This document shows positions 34,189 to 41,594 of a stretch of 41,594 nt of DNA, in pieces. Position 1 is the stretch's first letter; the number at the start of each line of letters is the position of its first letter. Below the pieces are notes generated by a model. That model worked only from the letters and a program-made list of their open reading frames with translations, ran no database searches and was not told the origin of the DNA. The stretch covers positions 1 to 41,594 of the forward strand of contig DATGUM010000010.1 of assembly GCA_035301345.1 (NCBI GenBank). Direction: 5' to 3'. Made by a program: the position numbers and the translations under genes. This DNA is from CALAMD01 sp035301345. GTDB lineage: Bacteria > Bacillota > Bacilli > Bacillales > Amphibacillaceae.

Positions 34189-35495
34189 TAGTCAATTTTC
34201 CCTTCAATAACACGACGTAATTGATTTTTTACCGTTTCAATTGGTAATAAATCTACAACTGGCTCTAGGAATCCGTGAATGATTAAGCGCTCCGCTCTTT
34301 CACGTGAAATACCACGGCTCATGAGGTAGTACAGTTGCATATCATCGATTTGACCAACTGAAGCTGCGTGACCTGCCGTAACGTCATCTTCATCAATGAG
34401 TAAAATTGGGTTAGCGTCTCCGCGTGCTTTCTCACTTAACATGAGTACACGTGACTCTTGTACAGCGTTTGCGCGTGTTGCTTTATCTTCAATTTTACCA
34501 ATTGCGTTAAAGATAGCTGTCGTGTTTTCTTTTAGAACACCACGTTGTAAAATATCGCCATCTGTATCTTTACCGATGTGTAACGTCGTAGCCGTAAAGT
34601 TTTGGATATTATTTCCACGACCTGCTGTTACTGTTTTCGCGTGAGATACTGAATGGTTCCCAACGAGATGTGTCGTGTTTTCTGATACAGTATTTCCATC
34701 GTTCATTTGCCCTAATGCCCAATCAATAACCGCATGTTCATAAGCAACACCACGACGATTAATATATGACGTCGTTCCTGCTGCAAAGTTATCTACTGAA
34801 CCGAATGCAATTTTCGCATGATCTAATGCAATAACTTCAGCAATAATATTTGAAATTGTTTCTTGTTCATCATTATCTGAAATATAATTTTCAACATACG
34901 TCAGTGAACTATTTTCATCAGCAACAATTAATACGTGATTAAATAGTGCCGCTTCTGGATCTTCTTGCCAGAAAACCGTCTGGATAGGTTCATCAATTTG
35001 TACGTTTTTCGGTACGTAAATAAAGACTCCACCATTTAAAAGTGCTGCATGTAGTGCTGTTAAACGATGTTCGTCAATTGTTACAGCATCTTTCATGAAG
35101 TACTTTTTAACAAGTTCCTCATGCTCATTCATCGCTGTGAAAATATCTGTGAAAATAACTCCTTGCTCTTTAAGATCATCACTTAATGTCGCATAAGCAA
35201 GTGTTTCATTTCTTTGAATAATTAAATTCTCAGGAACATTGTCTTGATCAAAATACGCTTCTAACGCTTCAGGTAACTGAGCAAGCGATTCAATCTTTTC
35301 TCCTTGAGATCTATGCTTAAACTCGGTAAAGTTCCAGCGATTAATATTTGTCTTATCTGGCTTTGGCATATCGAGTTTTTCTGCTAAATCAAATGCTTCT
35401 GAACGAAAATCGCTCATCCACTTTGGTTCATTTTTATCTTTAGATAGTTCTGCAATATTTTCTTTATTGTAAGGTATTTCCGTTAAAACAGTCAT
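34188..35495 (-). CDS. sufD: Fe-S cluster assembly protein SufD
   Basis: A 435-residue SufB-related subunit of the SufBCD scaffold complex, needed for iron entry. It has a divergent N-terminal region (residues 1-110) and a C-terminal beta-helix domain with ALLNGGVFIYVPKNVQIDEP, VGNHSVSHAKTVTAGRG and the family end segment DDVTAGHAASVGQID...YYLMSRGI. The conserved His in TAGHAAS lies near residue 380. Second gene in the operon, 25 bases after sufC. Confidence 0.96.
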   Translation of the reverse strand: MTVLTEIPYNKENIAELSKDKNEPKWMSDFRSEAFDLAEKLDMPKPDKTNINRWNFTEFKHRSQGEKIESLAQLPEALEAYFDQDNVPENLIIQRNETLAYATLSDDLKEQGVIFTDIFTAMNEHEELVKKYFMKDAVTIDEHRLTALHAALLNGGVFIYVPKNVQIDEPIQTVFWQEDPEAALFNHVLIVADENSSLTYVENYISDNDEQETISNIIAEVIALDHAKIAFGSVDNFAAGTTSYINRRGVAYEHAVIDWALGQMNDGNTVSENTTHLVGNHSVSHAKTVTAGRGNNIQNFTATTLHIGKDTDGDILQRGVLKENTTAIFNAIGKIEDKATRANAVQESRVLMLSEKARGDANPILLIDEDDVTAGHAASVGQIDDMQLYYLMSRGISRERAERLIIHGFLEPVVDLLPIETVKNQLRRVIEGKID

Positions 35496-35520
35496 TATAA
35501 TTACCCCTCCTAACTAACTA

Positions 35521-36300
35521 TTAAGCGTTTTGTCCAACTGTTTCGTCTTTAATGCCTAATTCTTCTTTAATCCACTCATAACCGTCTGCCTCTAGCTGAG
35601 TAGCTAATTCAGGACCACCTGATTTTACGATACGTCCTTGCATAATAACGTGAACAAAGTCTGGCTTAATGTAGTTAAGTAGACGTTGGTAGTGTGTGAT
35701 AATTAAGCATCCAAAATTGTCGTCTCTTTGCTTGTTAACAGCATCAGAAACAACTTGTAGCGCATCAATGTCTAACCCTGAGTCAACTTCGTCTAAAATA
35801 GCGAACTTCGGATTTAACATTTTCATTTGTAAGATTTCGTTACGCTTCTTCTCTCCTCCAGAGAACCCTTCGTTTAAATAACGTTGTGCCATATTTTGAT
35901 CAATATCTAGATCATTTAGTGCACCATCCATTTCTTTAATAAACGACATTAATGGGATTTCATCACCGTCTTCACGACGAGCATTAATCGCCGAACGTAA
36001 GAAGTCTGATGTAGTTACTCCACTAATTTCACTCGGGTACTGCATCGCTAAGAAGAGTCCTGCGCGTGCACGCTCATCGACGTCCATTTCTAAAACGTCT
36101 TCTCCATCAATATGGATGCTTCCTTTTGTTACTTCATATGCTGGGTGACCCATAATTGCTGCAGAAAGCGTTGACTTTCCAGTACCATTTGGTCCCATAA
36201 CTGCATGGAACTCGCCACCATTTATTGTAAGGTTTACACCTTTTAATATTTCATTACCTTCTACCGATACATGAAGATCTTTAATCTCAAGTGTTGACAT
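35521..36300 (-). CDS. sufC: Fe-S assembly ATPase SufC
   Basis: ABC-type ATPase of 259 residues that drives the SufBCD scaffold; it is soluble and not a transporter. Walker A is GPNGTGKSTLS near residues 36-46, the signature is FSGGEKKRNE near 149-158, Walker B is FAILDEVDSGLD near 169-180, and the switch His is in IITHYQRLL. The ATG follows GGAGGT. First gene of the operon, with a promoter and direct repeats upstream at 36380-36426. Confidence 0.97.
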   Translation of the reverse strand: MSTLEIKDLHVSVEGNEILKGVNLTINGGEFHAVMGPNGTGKSTLSAAIMGHPAYEVTKGSIHIDGEDVLEMDVDERARAGLFLAMQYPSEISGVTTSDFLRSAINARREDGDEIPLMSFIKEMDGALNDLDIDQNMAQRYLNEGFSGGEKKRNEILQMKMLNPKFAILDEVDSGLDIDALQVVSDAVNKQRDDNFGCLIITHYQRLLNYIKPDFVHVIMQGRIVKSGGPELATQLEADGYEWIKEELGIKDETVGQNA

Positions 36301-36379
36301 ATAATTACCTCCAAATTACTTCGTATTTATTTTGAGAACGTCATATTTATATTTATTCTCAATTAGTTCTGATTTTAAT

Positions 36380-36426
36380 GTTATAGCATTTGAATTCAAT
36401 TATCAACTATTTAGAGTGATTATCAA
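36380..36426 (-). promoter_or_regulatory. suf operon promoter with two TTGATAAT direct repeats
   Basis: An extended -10 TGCTATAAC has TATAAC at 36385-36380; a -35-like TTGATA lies at 36406-36401, at a short 15-base distance. TTGATAAT occurs twice, at 36406-36399 and 36426-36419, exactly 20 bases apart, that is about two helical turns. One copy covers the -35. The repeats could be the operator for an Fe-S or iron regulator such as the SufR-like protein at 25065-25721; this link is an inference. Confidence 0.45.
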
Positions 36427-36430
36427 TTAT

Positions 36431-36458
36431 AAAAAAACGTTCATTTTTCCTCTGAACG
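36431..36458 (-). terminator. Terminator of the yusF-yusE unit
   Basis: Minus-strand CGTTCA and TGAACG form a six-base stem followed by TTTTTTTATAA. It separates yusE from the co-directional suf operon. Confidence 0.75.
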
Positions 36459-36482
36459 AAACATTGCAAAAAATGTACGTTA

Positions 36483-36806
36483 TTATGATTTAAATGTAAA
36501 CAATTGTTCAGAATGATTATGAATAGCTAGATATTGTAAAATATTTTGAGCTGACTTGAAAGTGTAGATTTTCTCCTTTATTTCTCCTTCACTTTTAATC
36601 ATTAAGCAAGGAACACTTTCAATCTTTAACTCTTGCATCAATTCCGGATAAAACGATGCATTCATTTCATAAAAGACACTCTTTTGTAAAACCGTTTCAA
36701 CTTGACCTAAGATTGCTTTTGCAAAATGACACGTTCCGCAAAACGGCGTTTGAATATAAAGTAATAAATGATCACTTTGTAAAATATCTTCATTAATAGG
36801 TTCCAT
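36483..36806 (-). CDS. yusE: Thioredoxin-like protein, YusE type
   Basis: A small thioredoxin-fold protein of about 107 residues with the redox motif TPFCGTCHFAK near residues 21-31 and the cis-Pro region ESVPCLMIK near 69-77. It probably acts as a thiol-disulfide exchanger of unknown target. The ATG at 36806 lies inside the 3' end of yusF, 14 bases before that gene's stop, with AAAGGTGAT as ribosome site; an upstream GTG in frame is part of this site and is not the likely start. The overlap indicates coupling with yusF. Confidence 0.8.
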   Translation of the reverse strand: MEPINEDILQSDHLLLYIQTPFCGTCHFAKAILGQVETVLQKSVFYEMNASFYPELMQELKIESVPCLMIKSEGEIKEKIYTFKSAQNILQYLAIHNHSEQLFTFKS

Positions 36807-37203
36807 TACAATCACCTTTAATTACGTTTTTCATTGAATGTCTTGCATTCAAATACTCATGTTTTACTTTAAAACCTTTTTTAACGAGTTCAATGGCTAT
36901 TAGTTCGGCAGGTGTCAGAGCAACTTCCCGGTACGTCTCACTGACATTTATATGATGTGCATGTGGAAGTTCTGACGTCAACATTTGACGTATCGACAAT
37001 CCAGAATCGTCTTCATCAACGAGTACAAAAACATTTCTGTCATCTAAATTATAATCGTCAATCAATTCATCCATACGTTCCACACCTAGCGTGCCGAATG
37101 TGCAAATAATATCTATTTGTTCATCTAATATAACTTCCAAATGCTGCTTATCGGTTTTACCTTCAACGATAATGATTCGCTCATTCGCCATGTAATCAGC
37201 CAT
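36793..37203 (-). CDS. yusF: TOPRIM-domain protein, YusF type
   Basis: A 136-residue protein made of one TOPRIM domain. The conserved Glu lies in IIIVEGKTDKQHL near residues 10-22 and the DxD in VFVLVDEDDSGLSIRQ near 58-73. Related small TOPRIM proteins (OLD/RNase M5-like) bind metal and act on nucleic acids; the substrate of this one is not known. The ATG follows AAGGAAGGGA. It forms a two-gene unit with yusE. A minus-strand terminator lies between gcvH and yusF, so the pair has its own promoter, which I could not place with confidence. Confidence 0.8.
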   Translation of the reverse strand: MADYMANERIIIVEGKTDKQHLEVILDEQIDIICTFGTLGVERMDELIDDYNLDDRNVFVLVDEDDSGLSIRQMLTSELPHAHHINVSETYREVALTPAELIAIELVKKGFKVKHEYLNARHSMKNVIKGDCNGTY

Positions 37204-37291
37204 GATTTTCCCTTCCTTTAAATAAACTACTCTCTATATACAACTTATGAAAAAGTAGTACGTACCACTTGTCATTTATATTTTAAACGAA

Positions 37292-37332
37292 AAAAGCTGA
37301 CGATACCTTACGAATAAGGTGCGCCAGCTTAT
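37292..37332 (-). terminator. Terminator of gcvH
   Basis: On the minus strand GCTGGCG, CCTTA, TAAGG and CGTCAGC build a long interrupted stem, followed by TTTTTTCG. Confidence 0.88.
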
Positions 37333-37347
37333 TAAAGCTATTTTAAA

Positions 37348-37731
37348 TTATTCTTCGATGAATGCTTTGTACTCATCTGCTGAGATTAACTCATCGAACT
37401 CAGACTCGTCTGATGGCTCGATAACGATCATCCATGCTTTTTCGTATGGTGATTCGTTAACAAACTCAGGACTATCTTCTAAGTCTTCGTTTACTTCTAC
37501 AACTGTTCCACTAAGTGGAGCGTATAGCTCAGAAACTGTTTTAACTGACTCAACGCTACCAAATGGTTCGTCTGCTTCGATTTCGTCTCCTTCTTCTGGA
37601 AGTTCAACGAAAACGATATCTCCTAATTCTGATTGTGCGAAATCAGTAATTCCAATTCTTACTTTATCATCTTCTCGCTTAATCCACTCGTGCTCTTCTG
37701 AATAAACTAAATCCTCTGGTAAATGACTCAT
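37348..37731 (-). CDS. gcvH: Glycine cleavage system H protein
   Basis: Lipoyl-carrier protein of 127 residues, strongly acidic. The lipoylated lysine lies in GSVESVKTVSELYAPL near residue 63. The N-terminal YSEEHEWIKRE and the C-terminal AWMIVIEPSDESEFDELIS are typical. It shuttles the aminomethyl group among glycine cleavage subunits and, in B. subtilis, acts as the lipoyl relay for other enzymes. The P, T and L genes are not in the window, as is normal for Bacilli where gcvH stands apart. The ATG follows GGAGGG. Confidence 0.97.
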   Translation of the reverse strand: MSHLPEDLVYSEEHEWIKREDDKVRIGITDFAQSELGDIVFVELPEEGDEIEADEPFGSVESVKTVSELYAPLSGTVVEVNEDLEDSPEFVNESPYEKAWMIVIEPSDESEFDELISADEYKAFIEE

Positions 37732-37810
37732 TATAAATCCCTCCGTTAATTAATTCCTCTTATACTATACTAGGTAATTCTATTTTTTTCTAGTCTTTCG
37801 CATTAAATAT

Positions 37811-38167
37811 TTATAACCATGCGTCAGACAGTGTTTCTTCATTAAATCCAACAGTAACTTTCTCTCCATTTGTTACGATTGGACGTTTAATTAGCATACC
37901 ATTCGATGCAAGCAATTCAGCCATTTCTTCTACAGTTGCTTGTGGAACGACATCTTTTAACTTTAGTTCACGATAGACTTTCCCACTCGTATTAAAGAAG
38001 CGCCTACCTTGCAAACCACTCTTTTCAATAAGTGTTAGTATTTCTTGTTCTGAAGGAGGATCTTCAACGATGTGAACGTAGTTATATGTAATATTATTAT
38101 CTTTTAACCATTTTTCGGCTTTCTTGCACGTACTACAATTTGGATATGCATATAGTGTTACAGACAT
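37811..38167 (-). CDS. yusI: ArsC/Spx family protein, YusI type
   Basis: A 118-residue ArsC-fold protein. The N-terminal AYPNCSTCKKAEKWL carries a CxxC pair near residues 11-14, and RRFFNTSGKVYRELKLKD lies near 55-72, followed by the IKRPIVTNG segment. It is not a clear Spx, whose RPI motif and C-terminal features differ, and arsenate reduction is not shown for this branch. A redox-related role is likely. The ATG follows GAGGGAA. It lies next to gcvH as in B. subtilis, but on a separate transcript. Confidence 0.83.
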   Translation of the reverse strand: MSVTLYAYPNCSTCKKAEKWLKDNNITYNYVHIVEDPPSEQEILTLIEKSGLQGRRFFNTSGKVYRELKLKDVVPQATVEEMAELLASNGMLIKRPIVTNGEKVTVGFNEETLSDAWL

Positions 38168-38297
38168 TTATTCCCTCCTCTACATTACTATTTTACCACG
38201 TTTTATATAAAAAAGGGAGTTTTGTCAAAAAAATGTCATGTATCCATTTGTTTTTCATGAGCTGTATATATTTTGTTTTAAGTCGTAATCATTCCTA

Positions 38298-38326
38298 TTT
38301 ACAAATCGTAATCATTACGATAAAAT
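38298..38326 (+). promoter_or_regulatory. znuACB promoter with a perfect Zur box in the spacer
   Basis: TTTACA (38298-38303) and TAAAAT (38321-38326) are separated by 17 bases, and 38306-38320 reads TCGTAATCATTACGA, a perfect palindrome matching the B. subtilis Zur consensus. A second, one-sided match, TCGTAATCATT, starts 23 bases upstream at 38283. Zinc-loaded Zur would block RNA polymerase directly. Confidence 0.93.
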
Positions 38327-38351
38327 AAATAAAGAATAAGGCGGTGTTTTT

Positions 38352-39263
38352 TTGAAAAAGTTACTAATTACTATGGCATTCTTATTTCTTATATTTACCA
38401 TTGCTTGCGAACAACAAACAGACGCTGAAAAGCAAGCTGATTATACGATATATACGTCTATTTATCCGATTGAATTTATCGTTGAACAACTGACTGACGA
38501 TCATGTATACGTTCAATCAATATATCCACCAGGCGTTGATGCTCATACATACGAACCAACATCACGTGAAATCACTAACATGGCAAACGCTGATGCTTTC
38601 ATATACTTTGGCGACCATTTAGAAGGGTTTGCACAAACAGCTGCTGACGTATTAATTAATCATCCTGTCCGGTTAATTGAATTAAGTGAACATGACCAAC
38701 TTTTCGAACATGCAGATCATTCAACCATTGATAGAGATCCACACATTTGGCTAGACCCACTCCGGATGATCACGCTCGCTGAATTAATAAAAGATGAGTT
38801 AATAATGATCGATAAGCAAAACGAAGCAACGATTGAACGTAATTTTTTAACACTCGAACAAAAATTCCGTACATTAGATGAAACGTTTATGCAGATGGTC
38901 GCTCAGAAACAAACGAAAGATATTATCGTCACACATGCAGCTTACGGATACTGGGAAGAACGGTACGGGATTAAACAAATACCAATCAACGGCGTTTCGA
39001 CGAGTGAAGAGCCGTCACAGAAAGAACTCGTTGAGATTGTAAATAATGCACAAGAGAAACAAATTGACTACGTTATTTTTGAACAAATGGCTGATGATAA
39101 AACGTCAAAGATTATCCAGGAACATTTAGGTGCAAAAGCACTGCGCATCCATAATTTAGAAGTTTTAACAGAACGCGACATAGATAATGGCGAAGATTAT
39201 TTTTCTTTAATGGAAGAAAATATTAAAACGCTTGATCAAGCAATGAAGGAGAGTAGCAAATGA
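38352..39263 (+). CDS. znuA: Zinc ABC transporter substrate-binding lipoprotein
   Basis: Cluster A-I metal-binding protein of 303 residues. A lipoprotein signal ends at FTIAC near residue 19, so it is anchored to the outer face of the membrane. Metal ligands are visible as His in GVDAHTYEPT near 62-71, His in DPHIWLDP near 127-134, His in VTHAAYGYW near 193-201 and a C-terminal acidic residue in the FEQMADD region. The His-rich loop is short (HDQLFEHADH). The start is TTG at 38352, served by AAGGCGGTG. The Zur box upstream and the four-base overlap with the ATPase gene identify a zinc importer. It is equivalent to B. subtilis znuA/adcA. Confidence 0.93.
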   Translation: MKKLLITMAFLFLIFTIACEQQTDAEKQADYTIYTSIYPIEFIVEQLTDDHVYVQSIYPPGVDAHTYEPTSREITNMANADAFIYFGDHLEGFAQTAADVLINHPVRLIELSEHDQLFEHADHSTIDRDPHIWLDPLRMITLAELIKDELIMIDKQNEATIERNFLTLEQKFRTLDETFMQMVAQKQTKDIIVTHAAYGYWEERYGIKQIPINGVSTSEEPSQKELVEIVNNAQEKQIDYVIFEQMADDKTSKIIQEHLGAKALRIHNLEVLTERDIDNGEDYFSLMEENIKTLDQAMKESSK

Positions 39264-40015
39264 CAGAATCAGTCGTATCTTTACGCAATATAAATTTTTC
39301 ATATGAAAACAAAGAGGTTTTAAAAGATATAAACTTAGATATTCCTAAAGGATCATTTATAGGACTCGTCGGACCGAATGGTGGGGGAAAAACGACACTC
39401 ATCAAAATAATGCTCGGTCTGTTGACACCTGAATCAGGGTCTGTCTATTTACTTAATGAAAAACTTTCTTCATTTAAACGATGGAATCGTATTGGCTACG
39501 TTTCCCAAAAATCAAACGCGTTTAATAAAGGTTTTCCAGCGACAGTTTTTGAAGTAGTCGCTATGGGATTAACAGCAAAAATTGGCTATTTACGTTTTTT
39601 CAGACGCGAACATAAAGAAAAAGTGATGCATGCACTTAGTCAAGTAGGAATGGAAAGTTATGCTAAACAAAATATTGGACAACTATCTGGTGGTCAACAA
39701 CAACGTGTATTTATCGCTCGAGCCCTTGTCGGTAATCCCGAATTACTCATTTTAGACGAACCGACTGTAGGAATTGATTATAAAAACGTTGAACAATTTT
39801 ATTCGTTATTAAATAAATTAAATGAAGAAAAGAATATTACATTATTTCTCATTACACACGACACTGGCGCAATGACAAAGCATGCAACAGACGTCGTATG
39901 TTTAAATAAAACATTACACTTCCACGGAAAAACGGCGGAATATACACAATTAACAGATGAAGATTTATCAAAAATTTATGGACATCCTGTTAACATCGTC
40001 GTCCATGATCATTAA
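39260..40015 (+). CDS. znuC: Zinc ABC transporter ATP-binding protein
   Basis: ABC ATPase of 251 residues. Walker A is GPNGGGKTTL near residues 38-47, the Q-loop is YVSQK, the signature is LSGGQQQRVFIAR near 140-152, Walker B is LLILDEPTVGID near 159-170, and the switch His is in LITHD near 196-200. It powers zinc import by the ZnuA-ZnuB pair. The ATG overlaps the znuA stop by four bases, and znuB follows after 12 bases. Confidence 0.95.
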   Translation: MTESVVSLRNINFSYENKEVLKDINLDIPKGSFIGLVGPNGGGKTTLIKIMLGLLTPESGSVYLLNEKLSSFKRWNRIGYVSQKSNAFNKGFPATVFEVVAMGLTAKIGYLRFFRREHKEKVMHALSQVGMESYAKQNIGQLSGGQQQRVFIARALVGNPELLILDEPTVGIDYKNVEQFYSLLNKLNEEKNITLFLITHDTGAMTKHATDVVCLNKTLHFHGKTAEYTQLTDEDLSKIYGHPVNIVVHDH

Positions 40016-40027
40016 AAGGAGTATATT

Positions 40028-40867
40028 ATGATAGAAAATTTTATTCAGTTTGATTTTTTACGACATACATTTTTAACAGGTTTACTTATCGGTGTTATTG
40101 CTCCATTACTAGGTACGTTTCTCGTCGTTCGCAGGTTATCACTTCTCGCTGACGCACTATCACACGTAACGTTAGCAGGAATTGCATTCGGACTATTTAT
40201 TGAAAAAGCGTTCGTCTTTCCTTATTTATCGCCGATTTATAGTGGAATGGCCTTTTCAGTCATTGGTTCCGTTTTTATCGAGCGATTAAGAGCCATTTAT
40301 ACGTCTTATCAAGAGCTCGGTATTCCGATTATTTTATCTGGTGGTGTCGGCTTAAGCGTCATCTTTATCGCTTTAGCGAAAGGGTTTAATACAGACTTAT
40401 TTAATTACTTGTTCGGTTCAGTATCTGCTGTCAGTAGAAATGATTTTCTGATGATTTTATTTATGTCTATAGCGATTATTACTATCGTCTTTATTTTTTA
40501 TAAAGAGCTTGTCACATTATCTTTTGATGAAGAATATGCAACTGTATCAGGGATTCACTCAAAACGTATTCATTTCTTATTTATCATTTTAATTGCACTC
40601 GTTATCGCTGCGTCTATCCGCATTGTCGGTATTTTACTCGTATCTGCATTAATGACACTCCCTGTCGCTGCAGCAATGCGTCATGCTAAAAGTTATAAAC
40701 AACTTATCTTTTATTCGATTGTCTGGGGAGAATTATCTGTCATACTAGGGATTATTAGTGGTTACTATTTAAGCATCCCGCCCGGGGGAACAATTGTCGT
40801 TATTTCCATCATTATTTTATTAATTTCTATTGTATGGAATAAGACAAAACAACCCGCTACAGTATAA
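40028..40867 (+). CDS. znuB: Zinc ABC transporter permease
   Basis: ABC-3 family membrane permease of 279 residues with about eight hydrophobic helices. Family motifs include LGTFLVVRRLSLLADALSHV near residues 29-48 and the ILLVSALMTLPVAAAM segment near 203-218. It forms the channel for zinc taken from ZnuA. AAAAGGAG precedes the ATG. It is the last gene of the Zur-controlled operon; no clear terminator follows before the structured repeat at 40948. Confidence 0.94.
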   Translation: MIENFIQFDFLRHTFLTGLLIGVIAPLLGTFLVVRRLSLLADALSHVTLAGIAFGLFIEKAFVFPYLSPIYSGMAFSVIGSVFIERLRAIYTSYQELGIPIILSGGVGLSVIFIALAKGFNTDLFNYLFGSVSAVSRNDFLMILFMSIAIITIVFIFYKELVTLSFDEEYATVSGIHSKRIHFLFIILIALVIAASIRIVGILLVSALMTLPVAAAMRHAKSYKQLIFYSIVWGELSVILGIISGYYLSIPPGGTIVVISIIILLISIVWNKTKQPATV

Positions 40868-40947
40868 TATCTTCTGCTATACAACATATTTGATTCAATG
40901 CTATTCATAGTATGAGTAAAATGTTTGTGGGACTATGCCCTACTTAT

Positions 40948-41102
40948 TGTGTAAAGTTTCCACTTCAGAAATGTCCTTCGCTTGTCGCGGGCCTACCTCA
41001 ACTTCTAATCCCTCCACTATCGTGTCGGTATTAGGGATTTTCGGATACGGCTATTCCCGCAGACGTCTCTGTACATTTCTTTCGTTCAAGTTAATTTACA
41101 CA
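40948..41102 (+). repeat. GC-rich structured repeat, copy B
   Basis: The conserved core at about 40977-41062 contains CGCGGGCC, CCTCAAC, TTTTCGGATACGGCT and TCCCGCAG, matching copy A (7750-7859, opposite strand). Helices are GCGGG/CCCGC, an inner AATCCCT/AGGGATT and an outer GAAATGT (40968-40974) with ACATTTC (41073-41079). A further TGTGTAAA/TTTACACA pair lies at 40948-40955 and 41095-41102. Helix sequences differ from copy A while pairing is kept. It lies between znuB and the ISLre2-type transposase. Confidence 0.72.
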
Positions 41103-41234
41103 CGAAGTTAGGCTTAAACGTTTGTTGCGGGAAAGCATACGGGCTATTTCTTGAGTAATAAGCATGAAAAAAAGGACCTTCTTTTGTATAGTAACAGTCA
41201 CGACAACCACTATAAAAAGAGAAGAGGTTCTTAA

Positions 41235-41594
41235 ATGAAGAATATCATCTCTCAAATCACAATGGAAGAGTTAGAACGTACTGTTTATCTTGCTCTACAG
41301 AAAAGCTTCTCCGAAGCTATGGGAAAAATACTTTTAGAAATGGATGCGGTTATTGCTGAAAACAGAGACAAGCGTAGATTTCAGCTAAAAGATAAACGAA
41401 GGCTATCTTTTGATTCCATATTTGGTTATGTAGACGTTCAAAGAAACTATTATTTTGATCGTGAAACTGGTAAGTATGTGTCTCTTCTCGATCAACACCT
41501 TGCATTTAATGGTGGGCAAATGATGAGTCCAGTTGTCCAGGATTTAGCAATTGAGCTAGCTGTCTCAGGTGTATCCTATCGACAGGCTTCTGAT
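41235..41594 (+). CDS. ISLre2-family transposase (UPF0236), N-terminal part, cut by the window edge
   Basis: The first 120 codons are open and run off the right end. The sequence, with MEELERTVYLALQKSFSEAM near the start, then RDKRRFQLKDKRR, FGYVDVQRNYYFDRETGKYV and LAIELAVSGVSYRQAS, matches the N-terminus of ISLre2/UPF0236 transposases. The ATG follows GAGAAGAGG. The left end of the insertion sequence lies somewhere between the structured repeat and 41235, but the terminal repeat cannot be set without the other end. Confidence 0.88.
   Translation, partial: MKNIISQITMEELERTVYLALQKSFSEAMGKILLEMDAVIAENRDKRRFQLKDKRRLSFDSIFGYVDVQRNYYFDRETGKYVSLLDQHLAFNGGQMMSPVVQDLAIELAVSGVSYRQASD

Noticed and set aside
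37811..38167. Arsenate reductase or Spx for the ArsC-fold protein
   Set aside because: No ars genes are nearby, and the sequence and synteny fit YusI better than either ArsC or Spx.
1..41594. CRISPR arrays, prophage, defence systems or tRNA genes
   Set aside because: No regularly spaced repeats, phage structural genes, nuclease-helicase clusters or cloverleaf sequences were found on either strand by reading.

Overview
The window is 41.6 kb of low-GC DNA from a member of the Bacillaceae or a close Bacillales relative. The evidence is gene content and order that match Bacillus subtilis neighbourhoods: leuS, mnmM (ytqB), metK, pckA and men genes; then yugI, patB, kapB, yuiD, yumC, yuiB, yutM, yutI, yutG, yutE, yutD and yunD; then sufCDSUB, yusE, yusF, gcvH and yusI. 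These blocks lie much further apart in B. subtilis, so the segment looks compacted by loss of intervening genes. KapB suggests a spore-forming lineage. The species cannot be fixed from this sequence.

Layout. The left edge is the 5' end of a 16S rRNA gene (minus strand) with its promoter and boxA. Next come leuS behind an attenuator-like leader, divergent mnmM, metK behind an SAM-I riboswitch, and pckA with a CcpN-like site over its -10 box. A decayed IS1182-type element separates pckA from a menF-menD-menH-menB-menE-ytkD operon that lacks menC. An FMN riboswitch controls ribU. From 16.0 to 30.7 kb lie a thioredoxin-like protein, yugI, patB, a kapB-deoD-yuiD run, yumC, yuiB, the Fe-S carriers yutM and yutI, a 2-hydroxyacid dehydrogenase, yutG, a SufR-like regulator, yutE, an amidase, yutD, an HD-GYP protein and the nucleotidase yunD. 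Then follow the sufCDSUB operon, yusF-yusE, gcvH, yusI and a Zur-controlled zinc ABC transporter (znuACB). The right edge is a truncated ISLre2-type transposase. The window therefore begins and ends inside multicopy sequence, as an assembly contig often does.

How the genes work together. Three themes recur: menaquinone synthesis; iron-sulfur cluster assembly (SufBCDSU, the A-type carrier YutM, the NifU-like scaffold YutI, a Cys-rich SufR-like regulator and the flavoprotein YumC); and metabolite- or metal-sensing control in cis (SAM, FMN, Zur, probably CcpN).

Most of the window is conserved housekeeping sequence and I see no defence island, prophage or biosynthetic cluster. The most interesting unexplained items are a GC-rich structured repeat present twice (about 7.75-7.86 kb and 40.95-41.10 kb) whose helices keep pairing while changing sequence, and a leuS leader with mutually exclusive hairpins but no recognisable T-box sequence.
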